A stretch of 64,000 nucleotides of DNA, taken from contig NZ_CP017244.1 of assembly GCF_001908375.1 (NCBI RefSeq), positions 1,178,001 through 1,242,000 of the forward strand, written 5' to 3'. Made by a program: the position numbers and the translations under genes. Shown here one piece after another: positions 54,215-63,059 of the stretch (the stretch's first letter is position 1; each line of letters opens with the position of its first letter). Source of the stretch: Rhizobium etli 8C-3. GTDB taxonomy: Bacteria; Pseudomonadota; Alphaproteobacteria; Rhizobiales; Rhizobiaceae. Below the pieces are notes generated by a model. The model did no database searches. It was given only the letters and a program-made list of their open reading frames with translations, and was not told the DNA's origin.

Positions 54215-54292
54215 GACAGGGGCGTTCGTTGAAAGACGGGCTGAGAAGTACCCTTCGAACCTGAACCGGATAATGCTGGCGGAGGGAGTCGC
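54215..54292 (+). ncRNA. TPP riboswitch (THI element)
   Basis: The conserved pieces of the thi-box are present in order: GGGGCG near 54219, CTGAGA at 54241-54246 and AACCTGAACCGGATAATGC from 54258. The closing GGAGGGA follows near 54281. It binds thiamine pyrophosphate and turns off downstream thiamine genes. The next gene-like unit and thiD lie on the same strand. Confidence 0.92.
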
Positions 54293-54329
54293 TCGGAGCC
54301 TTCGCTTGTTCAGTAAGGCTCCCCGCGTC

Positions 54330-54353
54330 TTTGCCCCGCCCGAAAGGGGCAAA
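54330..54353 (+). promoter_or_regulatory. Riboswitch expression platform hairpin masking a ribosome site
   Basis: A perfect 8-bp stem (TTTGCCCC 54330-54337 with GGGGCAAA 54346-54353) has an 8-nt loop. Its right arm contains the AGGGG ribosome site and the first base of the ATG at 54353. This suits translational control: ligand-bound RNA allows the hairpin and hides the site (inference). Confidence 0.65.
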
Positions 54354-54688
54354 TGCCGATACGAAATTCACCCAGGCAACTCTTTGCGGCCATGCGCGCG
54401 ACGCCGCCACTTGTCCATTGCATCACCATCGATTGTCGCGATGCAGCTCGATGGGACACACTCGCGGATTGCGAGAGTAACATCGATATGAGGCGTTTCA
54501 ATCTATCCCCTTATCCCTCCCCCCGAGCCTTTGCGCGGCGCCAGCATGGTCAATACCGCGATCGCCGCCGCTTCGGGTGCTTGCGACAGGGTCAAGTGGC
54601 TTGTCCTCGTATCTGTCATCTGTGGCACGCGGATCCGCGGCAGGCTGGTGCAAGCTTGACTGAGGCAATCCGAAAGGCACGCGCATGA
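54353..54688 (+). pseudogene. Probable thiM remnant (short ORF coupled to thiD)
   Basis: This 111-codon frame starts at the ATG controlled by the riboswitch. Its first residues RQLFAAMRATPPLVHCIT resemble the N-terminus of hydroxyethylthiazole kinase (typically …MRxxxPLVQCITNYV). After that the resemblance stops and the sequence becomes arginine- and cysteine-rich with no domain. It ends in an ATGA overlap with thiD, so ribosomes reading it could restart on thiD. It is best read as thiM with a large internal loss or decay, kept as a coupling leader. Confidence 0.45.
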
Positions 54689-55488
54689 TCTACAACGTTC
54701 TTTCCATTGCCGGCTCTGACCCTTCGGGCGGTGCCGGCGTCCAGGCCGATTTGAAGACATTTTCGGCGCGCGGCACCTACGGCATGGCCGTTTTGACGGC
54801 CTTGACGGCACAAAATACCCATGGCGTTTCCAGCGTGCATGCAGTTCCAGCGGAGTTCGTCGCCGAGCAAATCGGCATGGTTTTCGCCGATATCCGCGTC
54901 GATGCGGTGAAGATCGGCATGATCGCCAATGCGCCGATTGCCGAAGCTGTCGCCAAAGCGCTTTTGCCGCACCGCGGGATCCCGATCGTGCTCGATCCGG
55001 TGATGATTGCCAAAGGCGGTGCGGCACTTCTTGATGTTGAAGCCATCGGCTTTCTCAAGACCCGGCTTCTGCCGCTCGCAACGCTTCTGACCCCCAATCT
55101 GCCAGAAGCCGCCGCCCTGCTCGCAGAGCAGGTAGCAGGCACCCGAGATGCCATGGAGTGGCAAGCGGAAAAGCTGCACGCGCTTGGTCCCTCTGCCGTT
55201 CTCGTAAAGGGCGGTCATCTTGGCGGGATGGAAAGCCCCGACGTTCTGATAAGCGAAAGCAAGATTACCTGGTTCGAAGCTCCACGCGTTCCGACGAAGA
55301 ACACGCACGGCACCGGCTGCACGCTTTCGAGCGCGCTTGCAGCAGAGCTCGCAAAGGGCAGATCGCTCGAGGCAGCGGTCGCCACAGCCAAGGATTACCT
55401 GGCTGCAGCCGTTGCCGGAGCCGGCATGCTCAGCGTCGGTTCGGGCCAGGGTCCGGTTCAGCATTTTCATGAGCTCTGGGCAGGATGA
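54685..55488 (+). CDS. thiD: Hydroxymethylpyrimidine/phosphomethylpyrimidine kinase ThiD
   Basis: The 267-residue ribokinase-fold enzyme has SIAGSDPSGGAGVQADLKTF, VKIGMI, LDPVMIAKGG, LTPNLPEAAAL and the catalytic NTHGTGCTLSSALAAEL. It phosphorylates HMP and HMP-P to HMP-PP for thiamine synthesis. It overlaps the preceding ORF by ATGA and lies about 390 nt after the TPP riboswitch, which should control it through coupling. It is convergent with the permease gene 12 nt away. Confidence 0.95.
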   Translation: MIYNVLSIAGSDPSGGAGVQADLKTFSARGTYGMAVLTALTAQNTHGVSSVHAVPAEFVAEQIGMVFADIRVDAVKIGMIANAPIAEAVAKALLPHRGIPIVLDPVMIAKGGAALLDVEAIGFLKTRLLPLATLLTPNLPEAAALLAEQVAGTRDAMEWQAEKLHALGPSAVLVKGGHLGGMESPDVLISESKITWFEAPRVPTKNTHGTGCTLSSALAAELAKGRSLEAAVATAKDYLAAAVAGAGMLSVGSGQGPVQHFHELWAG

Positions 55489-55500
55489 TGCACAGGCTGC

Positions 55501-56349
55501 TCAGGTCTTCACGGCGCCGGCCGTCAGACCGGCAATGATATGCTTTTGGGCAATGAAGAACACGATTACCGTCGGCAGGATGGTAAGCGTGATGAAGGCG
55601 AGCACCAGCTGCCATTCGGTGCCATACTCGCCACGATAGACCATGATGCCGAGCGGCCACGGATATTTCGGCTCCGAATTCAGCATGATCAGCGGCAGGA
55701 TATAGCTGTTCCAGCTGCCAACGAAGGAGATGATGCTGACGGTTGCAACGATCGGCCGCGCCAGCGGTAGCGAGATGTACCAGAAAAAGCGCAGATAGCC
55801 GCAACCGTCGACAAAGGCCGCCTGGAACAATTCCTCCGGAAGGTTGCGGAAATAGTTCCTGAAAAGCAGGATGCTCATTCCGAGGCCGAATGCCACCTGC
55901 GGCAGCACCACACCCCAATAGGTATCGAGTAGGCCCAGATCGCGGATGCGGATGAAGAGCGGCAGGATCGCCGTTGCTGCAGGAAACATCAGGCCGAGCA
56001 GGAAATAGTTCAGCAGAAATGACGATCCGAAGAAGCGGACATGCGCAAAGGCGAAGGCGGCCATCGATGAGACGATCAGCGTCAGAGAGACCGTGAGCGC
56101 TGCAATGACCAGCGAATTGAAGATCTGCAGCCAGTATCGGTCTCCGAAGAGGATGTCGGTATAGTTCGACCATTGCCACTCTGCAGGCAGCCCAAAGGGA
56201 TTGGTGCGCAGGTCGCCCAGCGTCTTGAAACCGCCGAGCGCCGTCGTCAGCAACGGTATGAGAACCAGCGCCGCGATCAGCGTCAGCGACACGTAGAGAT
56301 AAACGCGCGTTCGCAGCGGCATGCGAATGGTGGAGCCGGTATCAATCAT
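55501..56349 (-). CDS. ABC sugar transporter permease (MalG-type)
   Basis: The 282-residue inner-membrane permease has six helices and an EAA-type loop (LFQAAFVDGCGYLRFFWYISLP, about residues 180-201, by position). It overlaps the upstream permease by 8 bp. It is the last gene of a three-gene uptake operon. No ATPase gene is found in this operon, so it probably borrows a shared MsmK/UgpC-type ATPase encoded elsewhere. Confidence 0.93.
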   Translation of the reverse strand: MIDTGSTIRMPLRTRVYLYVSLTLIAALVLIPLLTTALGGFKTLGDLRTNPFGLPAEWQWSNYTDILFGDRYWLQIFNSLVIAALTVSLTLIVSSMAAFAFAHVRFFGSSFLLNYFLLGLMFPAATAILPLFIRIRDLGLLDTYWGVVLPQVAFGLGMSILLFRNYFRNLPEELFQAAFVDGCGYLRFFWYISLPLARPIVATVSIISFVGSWNSYILPLIMLNSEPKYPWPLGIMVYRGEYGTEWQLVLAFITLTILPTVIVFFIAQKHIIAGLTAGAVKT

Positions 56350-57280
56350 TGCGCATGAAAATCCTTTTGTAGCCGAAGGCGAGTGTCATGCAGATGATGA
56401 AGAGAACAACGCCGACGGCGCTGCCGAGACCGACCTGCATGCGCATGACGCCGTAGGTGTAAAGAAAGGTCACCATCGTCTGCGTCGAATTCGACGGTCC
56501 GCCGCCTGTCAGCGGCATGATCATGTCGAAGAGCTGCAGCGAGCCGATAACCGCAAAGAAGATGGAAAGGCGCAGCGTGGATCCAAGCAGCGGCAGCGTC
56601 ACATAGCGGAACTTCTGCCAGCCTGTCGCCCCGTCGATCTCAGCTGCTTCGAGCACATTTTTGTCGACCGATTGCAGCCCGGCGATGAAGAGCATCATGT
56701 GAAAGCCGAAATACTTCCAGACGATAACGGCAAGCACGGCGTAGATGGCGAGGTCCTTGTCGGCGAGCACATAGGGCGTTGCGAGACCGAAGAAATTCGA
56801 GATTGCGGCAAAGAGGCCGTAGTCGCCGTCATAGACGAAGCGCCAGATCAAGCCAGCTGCGACATCGGCAAGAACGTAGGGCAGAAAGAAGATCAAGCGG
56901 AAGACGACGACGCCAGCGATGCGGTGAGCCAGCATTGTCGACAGCCAGATCGCCAGCGGAACCTGGATGGCGATGGATATCAGGATAATCAGGCCGTTAT
57001 TGACCAGCGCCTGTGTGAAGGCGGCGTTGCGCAAAAGCACCTGGAAGTTGCGGAGCGCGATGAACTCCGTCGGCATACCATAGCCGTTCCACTTGTAGAG
57101 GCTGTACCAGGCCGCCTCGCCCATCGGCATGATGACGAAGAGCGTAAAGAGCAGCAGAGCCGGCGGCAGAAAGAACAGAAGTACGGCCCAGCGGTCGTGC
57201 GCAGCCGAACTGCGGTTTCTCGCCGCTTTCCTGGCCGGCCGTGCCGCTCCGATCGCCGGTGAAATCGAAATATTGGCCAT
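56342..57280 (-). CDS. ABC sugar transporter permease (MalF-type)
   Basis: The 312-residue permease has six helices and the EAA loop VLEAAEIDGATGWQKFRYVTLP (by position about 208-229). The N-terminal 25 residues are basic and cytoplasmic. It follows the binding-protein gene after a strong hairpin and overlaps the next permease, so permease levels are likely kept below binding-protein levels. Confidence 0.93.
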   Translation of the reverse strand: MANISISPAIGAARPARKAARNRSSAAHDRWAVLLFFLPPALLLFTLFVIMPMGEAAWYSLYKWNGYGMPTEFIALRNFQVLLRNAAFTQALVNNGLIILISIAIQVPLAIWLSTMLAHRIAGVVVFRLIFFLPYVLADVAAGLIWRFVYDGDYGLFAAISNFFGLATPYVLADKDLAIYAVLAVIVWKYFGFHMMLFIAGLQSVDKNVLEAAEIDGATGWQKFRYVTLPLLGSTLRLSIFFAVIGSLQLFDMIMPLTGGGPSNSTQTMVTFLYTYGVMRMQVGLGSAVGVVLFIICMTLAFGYKRIFMRND

Positions 57281-57310
57281 CTGTTTCGCCTTCGCATTTT
57301 CCTGGTTTGA

Positions 57311-57339
57311 TCCCGGCGCCAGTTGAGAAGGCGCCGGGA
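57311..57339 (-). other. Perfect stem-loop between binding-protein and permease genes
   Basis: A perfect 10-bp stem (57311-57320 with 57330-57339) has a 9-nt loop and no U-tract. It lies 18 nt after the binding-protein stop on the minus strand. It is probably an mRNA-stabilising or partial-termination element giving excess binding protein. Confidence 0.65.
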
Positions 57340-57357
57340 CAAAGGAAGCGGAGCGGG

Positions 57358-58665
57358 TTATTGCTCCAGTTCGAAGGCGTCCTGAATCTGCTGGGCGCCG
57401 TCTTGCGAACTCATCTGCCCGGAGACGATTTCAACCGAGACGTCATTGACGACACGGCCAACGGCAGCGCCGAGATCCTGATCGAAATAGTTCTGGTGCC
57501 AGGTCGAGGCGGCGAGCTGCTTGGCGGATTGAGCCAGAAGCGAGTTGGTCACACCATCATCGGCGCCGACCGCCACCGGCAGAAGCATCGCGGCCTTGGC
57601 CATGGATCGTTCGTTTTCTGCATTCGTCAAGAAGGCGAGAAAATCGATCGCTTCCTTGGACGCTTTCTTGGTTACCGCCCAGCCGTTCAAGCCTCCCAGC
57701 GTATCGGTTACCTTGCCGGCGCCGCCTTCTACGGCCGGGAAATTGAAGCGGCCGATGTTTTCCGGCGAAAGCCCCTTTCCGTCACCGGCATTCTTGCGCT
57801 GATTGGCTTCGGTATTTTCAAAACCGAGGATCATGGCGGCCTTACCATCGCCGAAGACACCGAGCGTTTGCGGCCAAGTCGCCCCCAAATAGCCAGGCTG
57901 GAAGGGTTCAAGCTTCCCGAGTTCGGCAAGATCCTCGCCGGCCTTGATGACCGCCGGATCAAGAAAGCCTTCGCCCTCGCCCTTCTTGGCAGCGTCGAAG
58001 ACCTTTTGTCCGCCTTCGCGCATGACGAGATAGCTCCAATAGAAATGGATCGGCCATTTTTCGCCGCCGCCACCTGCGATCGGCACGATGCCGGCGTCCT
58101 TGAGCCTTTTTACGGCGTCCAGGAAGTCTGCCCAGGTCTTGATGCCATCGGCCTTCACGCCTGCCTTTGCAAAGAGCTCCTTGTTGTAGAAGAAGCTGAC
58201 GAGACCGACCTTGTATGGCATTGCCCAGACCTTGCCGTCGAAGGTCAGACCACTGACAGAGGCCGCGCTATAGGCGTTGCGCAGCCTGCCGCCATCTGCA
58301 TCGAGGGCGGCTGTCACGTCCTGAAGCGCGCCGGTCTCAGATTGCTGCTTGAGGACGCCCCCGCCCCAGCTGAAGAAGAAGTCCGGTATGTCGTCGGACT
58401 GGAGAAGCGTCGGCAGTTTTGCCTTGAAGGCCTCGTTTTCGAGAAACTGCATCTGTATGTCGACATCGGAGTGCTTTTCTTCATAAGCCTTGGCAATCTC
58501 CTCCCACTTGGCCACATAGCTCGGATCGAGCTCCAGATGCAGCCACTTTACGACCGTTGTGGCGCAAGCTGCACCGGCTCCGAACATCACGGAAATGCCT
58601 GCGGCCGCAGCCAGGAATGCGATGCGTCTGGCGCAAAGAGCGGCATTCATGCGATTATAGGTCAT
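57358..58665 (-). CDS. ABC sugar transporter substrate-binding protein
   Basis: The 435-residue family-1 binding protein has a signal peptide (RRIAFLAAAAGISVMFGAGA, cleavage near ACA-TTV). Mature motifs are KWEEIAKAYEEKHSDVDIQMQ, DIPDFFFSWGGG and MPYKVGLVSFFYNKELF. GGGAGGAAA precedes the ATG. It is divergent from the ROK regulator and linked to oxidoreductase and ThuA-like genes, suggesting a disaccharide or other carbohydrate ligand (inference). Confidence 0.94.
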   Translation of the reverse strand: MTYNRMNAALCARRIAFLAAAAGISVMFGAGAACATTVVKWLHLELDPSYVAKWEEIAKAYEEKHSDVDIQMQFLENEAFKAKLPTLLQSDDIPDFFFSWGGGVLKQQSETGALQDVTAALDADGGRLRNAYSAASVSGLTFDGKVWAMPYKVGLVSFFYNKELFAKAGVKADGIKTWADFLDAVKRLKDAGIVPIAGGGGEKWPIHFYWSYLVMREGGQKVFDAAKKGEGEGFLDPAVIKAGEDLAELGKLEPFQPGYLGATWPQTLGVFGDGKAAMILGFENTEANQRKNAGDGKGLSPENIGRFNFPAVEGGAGKVTDTLGGLNGWAVTKKASKEAIDFLAFLTNAENERSMAKAAMLLPVAVGADDGVTNSLLAQSAKQLAASTWHQNYFDQDLGAAVGRVVNDVSVEIVSGQMSSQDGAQQIQDAFELEQ

Positions 58666-58716
58666 GGTTTTTCCTCCCGGGGGCCAATGTCCTCACTATT
58701 TTGTCCCCTATGCGGA

Positions 58717-58806
58717 ATAATTCACCGCTGCCTTGACCGATGTCAACCCGATAGTCCAAATTTCAGCCAGATTCGCTTGACAGCATCCGCAAACTGCCTG
58801 TTATTT
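58717..58806. promoter_or_regulatory. Divergent promoters for the binding-protein and ROK operons
   Basis: Minus strand: TTGACA (58741-58746) and AATTAT (58717-58722) are separated by 18 bp. Plus strand: TTGACA (58777-58782) and TTATTT (58801-58806) are separated by 18 bp. The two -35 boxes are back to back about 30 bp apart, so one regulator bound here, probably the ROK protein, could control both. Confidence 0.5.
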
Positions 58807-58871
58807 AATTTGTATCCCGTCCAAATCATCGGGGCATTGCCCTGACGCAAAGCGATTGCCCGGCTAGTTTC

Positions 58872-60071
58872 ATGAAGACCGCAGATCCTGAATTAATGCG
58901 CGCGATCAATCGCTTGAATGTGCTGGACACGATCCGCCGCCACGGGCCGATCGCACGTGTGGAGATCAGCCAACGCACCGAACTCTCGACCACGACGGTA
59001 TCGGCAATTACCGCCTCGCTTCTCGATGACGGGCTCATTTTGACGCGTCATGAAGGAGACATCCGCAACGAGGCTGCCCGCGGCCGTCCCCGTGTGATGC
59101 TCGAATTGAACCCGGATGCGGCACGTGTCGTCGGTGCAAAGATTGCGGCAAGCCGGCTCGTCTTCGTGCTCACCGATTTCCGCGGAGACGTGCTTTCCAA
59201 GCTCACCCTGCCAATCCGCATCGACCGACAGCCGATCACAGTCATCGCCGACCTGGTGGAAGATGGCGTACGCCGTTGCGTCGTGGATGCCGGCCTGTCG
59301 CTGGAAGATGTCGATATCGTTTGTCTTGGCCTTCCAGGCGTAATCGAGCATCGCACCGGCCATGTTCGCAGCAGCCCCATCTTTCGCGATACGAATGTCG
59401 ATTTCGCCTCGGAAATGACTGCGCGGCTTGGGACGCCGACGATCATCGAGAGCGATGCGCATGCCATCACGCTTGCCCATCACTGGTTCGGCAAGGCACG
59501 AGATCTCGAGGATATGGTGCTGGTTTCCCTGGAACAGACGCTCGGGCTTGGCGTGCTGCATGGCAACCAACTCTTTCGCGGTGCCGGCGGCCTCAGCCAC
59601 AATCTCGGCGACCTCGTGCTCGGCACGGGATCGCAGGGCACCGTGCGCCTGTCGAGCCAGGCCGGCGAAAGTGCAATCCTTGGCGACCATCAGGCCGACG
59701 GGCGTTTTGCCGAAGCAATCCGTCTCGGCCGCGGCATGGCTCACGCTCAGGCGCTAATCAAGCAGCAGGACAATGTCCTCATCGGCGCCGCCATACGCGC
59801 TGGCGAGGCCGTCGGGCTGACGATCGCCAACATCGTCACGCTCTTTGCCCCGCCGCGCGTGATCCTCGTCGGCTCCAGCCTGGCGCTGGGCGAGCCATTT
59901 CTGAACAGTCTGCGCAATGCCTATGCACTTGCGATCCCGCCATCCTTGAAAGGCGTCACCGAACTGGTCTTCGACGACTCCACAGACGATTTCTGGGCGC
60001 AAGGTGCGGCAGCCGTTGCCCTTTACGAACTTTATGAGTCGCCCTGGAACACGACGGGGCCGGCACTGTGA
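58872..60071 (+). CDS. ROK-family transcriptional regulator
   Basis: The 399-residue protein has an N-terminal winged helix (RVEISQRTELSTTTVSAITASLLDDGLI, residues 31-58). A ROK sugar-kinase-like domain follows, with the ESDAHAITLAHHWFG region replacing DNDANAAALAE. The zinc motif (CxCGxxGCxE) of NagC/Mlc-type ROK proteins is missing: the matching stretch GAGGLSHNLGDLVLG has only the histidine. It probably senses a sugar or derivative and controls both flanking operons. The start has only a weak ribosome site. Confidence 0.92.
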   Translation: MKTADPELMRAINRLNVLDTIRRHGPIARVEISQRTELSTTTVSAITASLLDDGLILTRHEGDIRNEAARGRPRVMLELNPDAARVVGAKIAASRLVFVLTDFRGDVLSKLTLPIRIDRQPITVIADLVEDGVRRCVVDAGLSLEDVDIVCLGLPGVIEHRTGHVRSSPIFRDTNVDFASEMTARLGTPTIIESDAHAITLAHHWFGKARDLEDMVLVSLEQTLGLGVLHGNQLFRGAGGLSHNLGDLVLGTGSQGTVRLSSQAGESAILGDHQADGRFAEAIRLGRGMAHAQALIKQQDNVLIGAAIRAGEAVGLTIANIVTLFAPPRVILVGSSLALGEPFLNSLRNAYALAIPPSLKGVTELVFDDSTDDFWAQGAAAVALYELYESPWNTTGPAL

Positions 60072-60105
60072 ACGCTGTAACTGTAAAATCGATTGGGAGG
60101 TCATC

Positions 60106-61206
60106 ATGGACACGGTCGGCATCGGCATCATCGGCTGCGGCAATATTTCGGGCGCATATCTCAAGGCCATGGCCTCGTTCCCGATCCTCGATATCCGCGG
60201 CGTCGCCGATCTCAACCGATCCTTGGCGGAGGCAAAGGCTGCCGAATTCAGCGTCCCGGCAAAAAACGTCGACGAGCTCTTTGACGATCCAAAAGTCGAA
60301 ATCATCGTCAACCTGACCATACCGAAAGCGCATGTGGCCGTCGGCCTGAAGGCGCTTGAAGCAGGAAAGCATACCTATTCGGAAAAGCCCCTCGGAATCA
60401 ATTTTGCGGAAGGCAAAAAACTTGCTGAAGCCGCGAAGGCGAAAAACCTCCGCATCGGCGCGGCACCCGATACATTTCTGGGCGGCGGGCATCAGACGGC
60501 ACGTGCTCTGATCGACAAGGGAATGATCGGCCAGCCGGTCGGCGGTACGGCCACCTTCATGTGCCCCGGCCACGAAAGATGGCACCCGAACCCGGCCTTT
60601 TACTACGAGGTCGGCGGCGGGCCGATGCTCGACATGGGACCTTACTACATCACTGATCTCGTCAATCTCTTCGGGCCGGTAGCGCAGGTCGCGGGCTTTG
60701 CGATCGCGCCCCGCAAGGTGCGGACCATCACCAGCGAGCCGCACAGCGGCGAGCACATTCCAGTGCATGTGCCAACCCATGTCGTCGGCGTGATGGCCTT
60801 TGCCAACGGGGCGATCGTTCAGATTGGCATGAGTTTTGACGTCGCCGGCCACAAGCATGTGCCGCTTGAACTCTATGGCACGGAAGGCACGCTGATCGTT
60901 CCTGACCCGAACCATTTCGGCGGGGAGGTCCAGCTTCTGAAAAAGGGCGGAAGCTTCGAAGTGCAGGAACTGACAGCGCCTTACGCAGACGCCAACTACC
61001 GCTCGCTCGGCGTGGCAGATCTTGGATACGCCATTCGCTGTAATCGCCCGCACCGGGCAAACGGCAGCCTCGCGCTGCACGTTCTCGAAGTCATGGAGGC
61101 GTTTCAAGCCGCCTCCGAAACCGGCCGCACGGTCACGATTGCCACAGAGACGCAGCGCCCGGCGGCGCTGTCGGATTCCCTTATCGACGGACGGTTGGGC
61201 AAGTAA
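60106..61206 (+). CDS. Gfo/Idh/MocA-family oxidoreductase
   Basis: The 366-residue NAD(P)-dependent oxidoreductase has an N-terminal Rossmann motif (GIGIIGCGNISGAYLKAM) and the family motif HTYSEKPLGINF, with the lysine-proline pair. The active-site region is GGGPMLDMGPYYITDLVNLFG. GGGAGG precedes the ATG at 60106; the longer frame is out of register with the ROK gene's real end. It likely oxidises or epimerises a sugar brought in by the divergent transporter. Confidence 0.94.
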   Translation: MDTVGIGIIGCGNISGAYLKAMASFPILDIRGVADLNRSLAEAKAAEFSVPAKNVDELFDDPKVEIIVNLTIPKAHVAVGLKALEAGKHTYSEKPLGINFAEGKKLAEAAKAKNLRIGAAPDTFLGGGHQTARALIDKGMIGQPVGGTATFMCPGHERWHPNPAFYYEVGGGPMLDMGPYYITDLVNLFGPVAQVAGFAIAPRKVRTITSEPHSGEHIPVHVPTHVVGVMAFANGAIVQIGMSFDVAGHKHVPLELYGTEGTLIVPDPNHFGGEVQLLKKGGSFEVQELTAPYADANYRSLGVADLGYAIRCNRPHRANGSLALHVLEVMEAFQAASETGRTVTIATETQRPAALSDSLIDGRLGK

Positions 61207-61225
61207 TTATTCAGGAGGAAAGAAC

Positions 61226-61867
61226 ATGCGCGAAGCACTGATCGTCTGGGGTGGCTGGAGCGGCCACGAACCGCAGGAATGCGCGGCCATCATCAAGGAC
61301 ATGCTTCAGGAGGACGGTTTCAAGGTCTATGTCGAGCACAGCACTGAAGCCTTGGCCGATCCGTCGGTGCATGATCTGAATCTCGTGGTGCCCATCGTCA
61401 CAATGTCGAAGATCGAAAAGGAAGAGATCAAGAATCTTGCTGCTGCGATTGAAAACGGCGTTGGCATCGCCGGCTATCACGGCGGCGCGGGCGACAGCTT
61501 CCGCGAGTGCGTCGAATATCAGTTCATCATCGGCGGTCAATGGGTCGCCCATCCGGGCAACATCATCGACTACACAGTGAATATTACGCGGCCGGACGAC
61601 CCGGTCATGGAGGGGATGAGCGATTTTGCCTATACGTCGGAGCAATATTACATGCATGTCGACCCCTCAAACGAGGTGCTGGCAACGACGACGTTCACAG
61701 GTGATCATGCCTACTGGATCGACGGCGTGGTAATGCCGGTCGTCTGGAAGCGGAAGTACGGAAAGGGCCGCGTCTTCTATTCTTCGCTCGGCCATCGGGC
61801 CCAGGAATTCGGCGTGCCGCAGATGAAGTCCATCTTCCGGCGCGGCGCCAATTGGGCAGCGCGCTAG
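61226..61867 (+). CDS. ThuA-like domain protein (trehalose-utilisation type)
   Basis: The 213-residue protein has a ThuA/class I glutamine-amidotransferase-like fold: ALIVWGGWSGHEPQE at the start, GIAGYHGGAGDSFREC in the middle and HRAQEFGVPQM near the end. AGGAGG precedes the ATG, 19 nt after the oxidoreductase stop. In Sinorhizobium thuA acts with thuB, a Gfo/Idh/MocA oxidoreductase, in disaccharide catabolism. The same pairing here supports a carbohydrate-catabolic role. Confidence 0.92.
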   Translation: MREALIVWGGWSGHEPQECAAIIKDMLQEDGFKVYVEHSTEALADPSVHDLNLVVPIVTMSKIEKEEIKNLAAAIENGVGIAGYHGGAGDSFRECVEYQFIIGGQWVAHPGNIIDYTVNITRPDDPVMEGMSDFAYTSEQYYMHVDPSNEVLATTTFTGDHAYWIDGVVMPVVWKRKYGKGRVFYSSLGHRAQEFGVPQMKSIFRRGANWAAR

Positions 61868-61978
61868 AACCGCTGCCCATAAGGCGAAGCGCTCTCTGCG
61901 ATGTGATCGGAACGGTTCGGAACAAATGGGCGCCTTTGCCGTTGTGGCCGCGTTGATCAGCTCGAAAGGATTTTGATC

Positions 61979-62278
61979 ATGCGCACGATATTCGCGGTGA
62001 CTTCGATTGTCTTTCTCGGCATAGCCGGTCCCGTGTTGGCGCAATCCAATATGGGCACGGATTATACCGGGCGCATTGACGGCACTCCTCCTCTTGGCAC
62101 CTCGCCGGAGAGCCCAACGACGAATGGTCTCGTCATTCCGCTTGATCCGATAGAAACCGGCAGTGTCGATGTCGTCATACCGCATAACGCCGGCCCGACC
62201 GATGTCAGGCGTTGCCCGACGCCAAAACGCGGCGTTGCCGCCAAGACAAGCCGCTATGGCCGGGCGTGCCCGCAATAG
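61979..62278 (+). CDS. Small secreted hypothetical protein
   Basis: The 99-residue protein has a clear signal peptide (TIFAVTSIVFLGIAGPVLA-QS, by position 3-23). A low-complexity, proline- and glycine-rich mature part contains two cysteines near the C-terminus. AAAGGA precedes the ATG at 61979. No family recognised. It is likely periplasmic. The gene is separate from the ThuA operon by about 110 bp. Confidence 0.7.
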   Translation: MRTIFAVTSIVFLGIAGPVLAQSNMGTDYTGRIDGTPPLGTSPESPTTNGLVIPLDPIETGSVDVVIPHNAGPTDVRRCPTPKRGVAAKTSRYGRACPQ

Positions 62279-62378
62279 GACAACAGCGGGCGCAGCAAGT
62301 CCGCCACGCCAATTTCTATCTCGCCGGCATGAATTTCGTGTTAGGGGAGACCACGAATTTCCGTGAGGCCTTGCCGCA

Positions 62379-63059
62379 ATGCTACCTTGGATACAGCTCG
62401 ATTCCACGATCATCCCCGGGGACGGCGGAGAATTGCGCCTGAAGCGGCGCGGCAGCGAATTCTCCATCATGCTCGGTTCCAACGAGCTGATGAACAGCCG
62501 TCTCAGCGGATCCGAAGAAGCGCTTGCCACGCTTTCTTGGGATCGCATCAAAGACCACACACGACCGAAGATCCTCATCGGCGGCCTTGGCATGGGCTTC
62601 ACCTTGCGTGCAGCGCTCGCGGTCCTACCTGCGGACGCCGAAGTGGTTGTCGCTGAACTGGTTCCGGCGGTCGTCGCCTGGGCGCGCGGGCCAATGGCGG
62701 AGGTTTTTAAGGGATGCCTCGAGGATCCGCGCGTCGTCCTCCATCAAGGCGATGTCGCAGAGGTCATCTGCTCAGTCGAAGCGGGCTTCGACGCAATCCT
62801 GCTCGATGTCGACAATGGGCCGGACGGGCTGACCCGCACGTCCAATGATCGGCTTTATGACCTCAACGGCCTGCGAGCGTCGCGCGAAGCGCTGTGCTCT
62901 GGCGGCGTTCTTGCAGTTTGGTCGTCCGGCCCCGATCCGAGCTTCAGCCGCAAGCTGCGCGACAGCGGCTTTTTGGTGGATGCGGTCAATACACGCGCCA
63001 ACGGCACGCGCGGAGGAGCGCGCCACGTCATCTGGCTCGCTGTCAAATCGTCTGCCTAG
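62379..63059 (+). CDS. Spermidine-synthase-like (SpeE fold) protein
   Basis: The 226-residue protein resembles the Rossmann part of spermidine synthase. The cofactor-binding segment is KILIGGLGMGFTLRAAL, then VVVAELVPAVVAW and FDAILLDVDNGPDGLT. It lacks the N-terminal beta-strand tetramerisation domain in full, so it may be a related methyltransferase-fold protein rather than a polyamine enzyme. Its TAG stop shares bases with the stop of the convergent aldolase. Confidence 0.8.
   Translation: MLPWIQLDSTIIPGDGGELRLKRRGSEFSIMLGSNELMNSRLSGSEEALATLSWDRIKDHTRPKILIGGLGMGFTLRAALAVLPADAEVVVAELVPAVVAWARGPMAEVFKGCLEDPRVVLHQGDVAEVICSVEAGFDAILLDVDNGPDGLTRTSNDRLYDLNGLRASREALCSGGVLAVWSSGPDPSFSRKLRDSGFLVDAVNTRANGTRGGARHVIWLAVKSSA

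Noticed and set aside
53997..54410. A 137-codon antisense frame over the TPP riboswitch
   Set aside because: The conserved riboswitch core explains the sequence; the frame has no motif.
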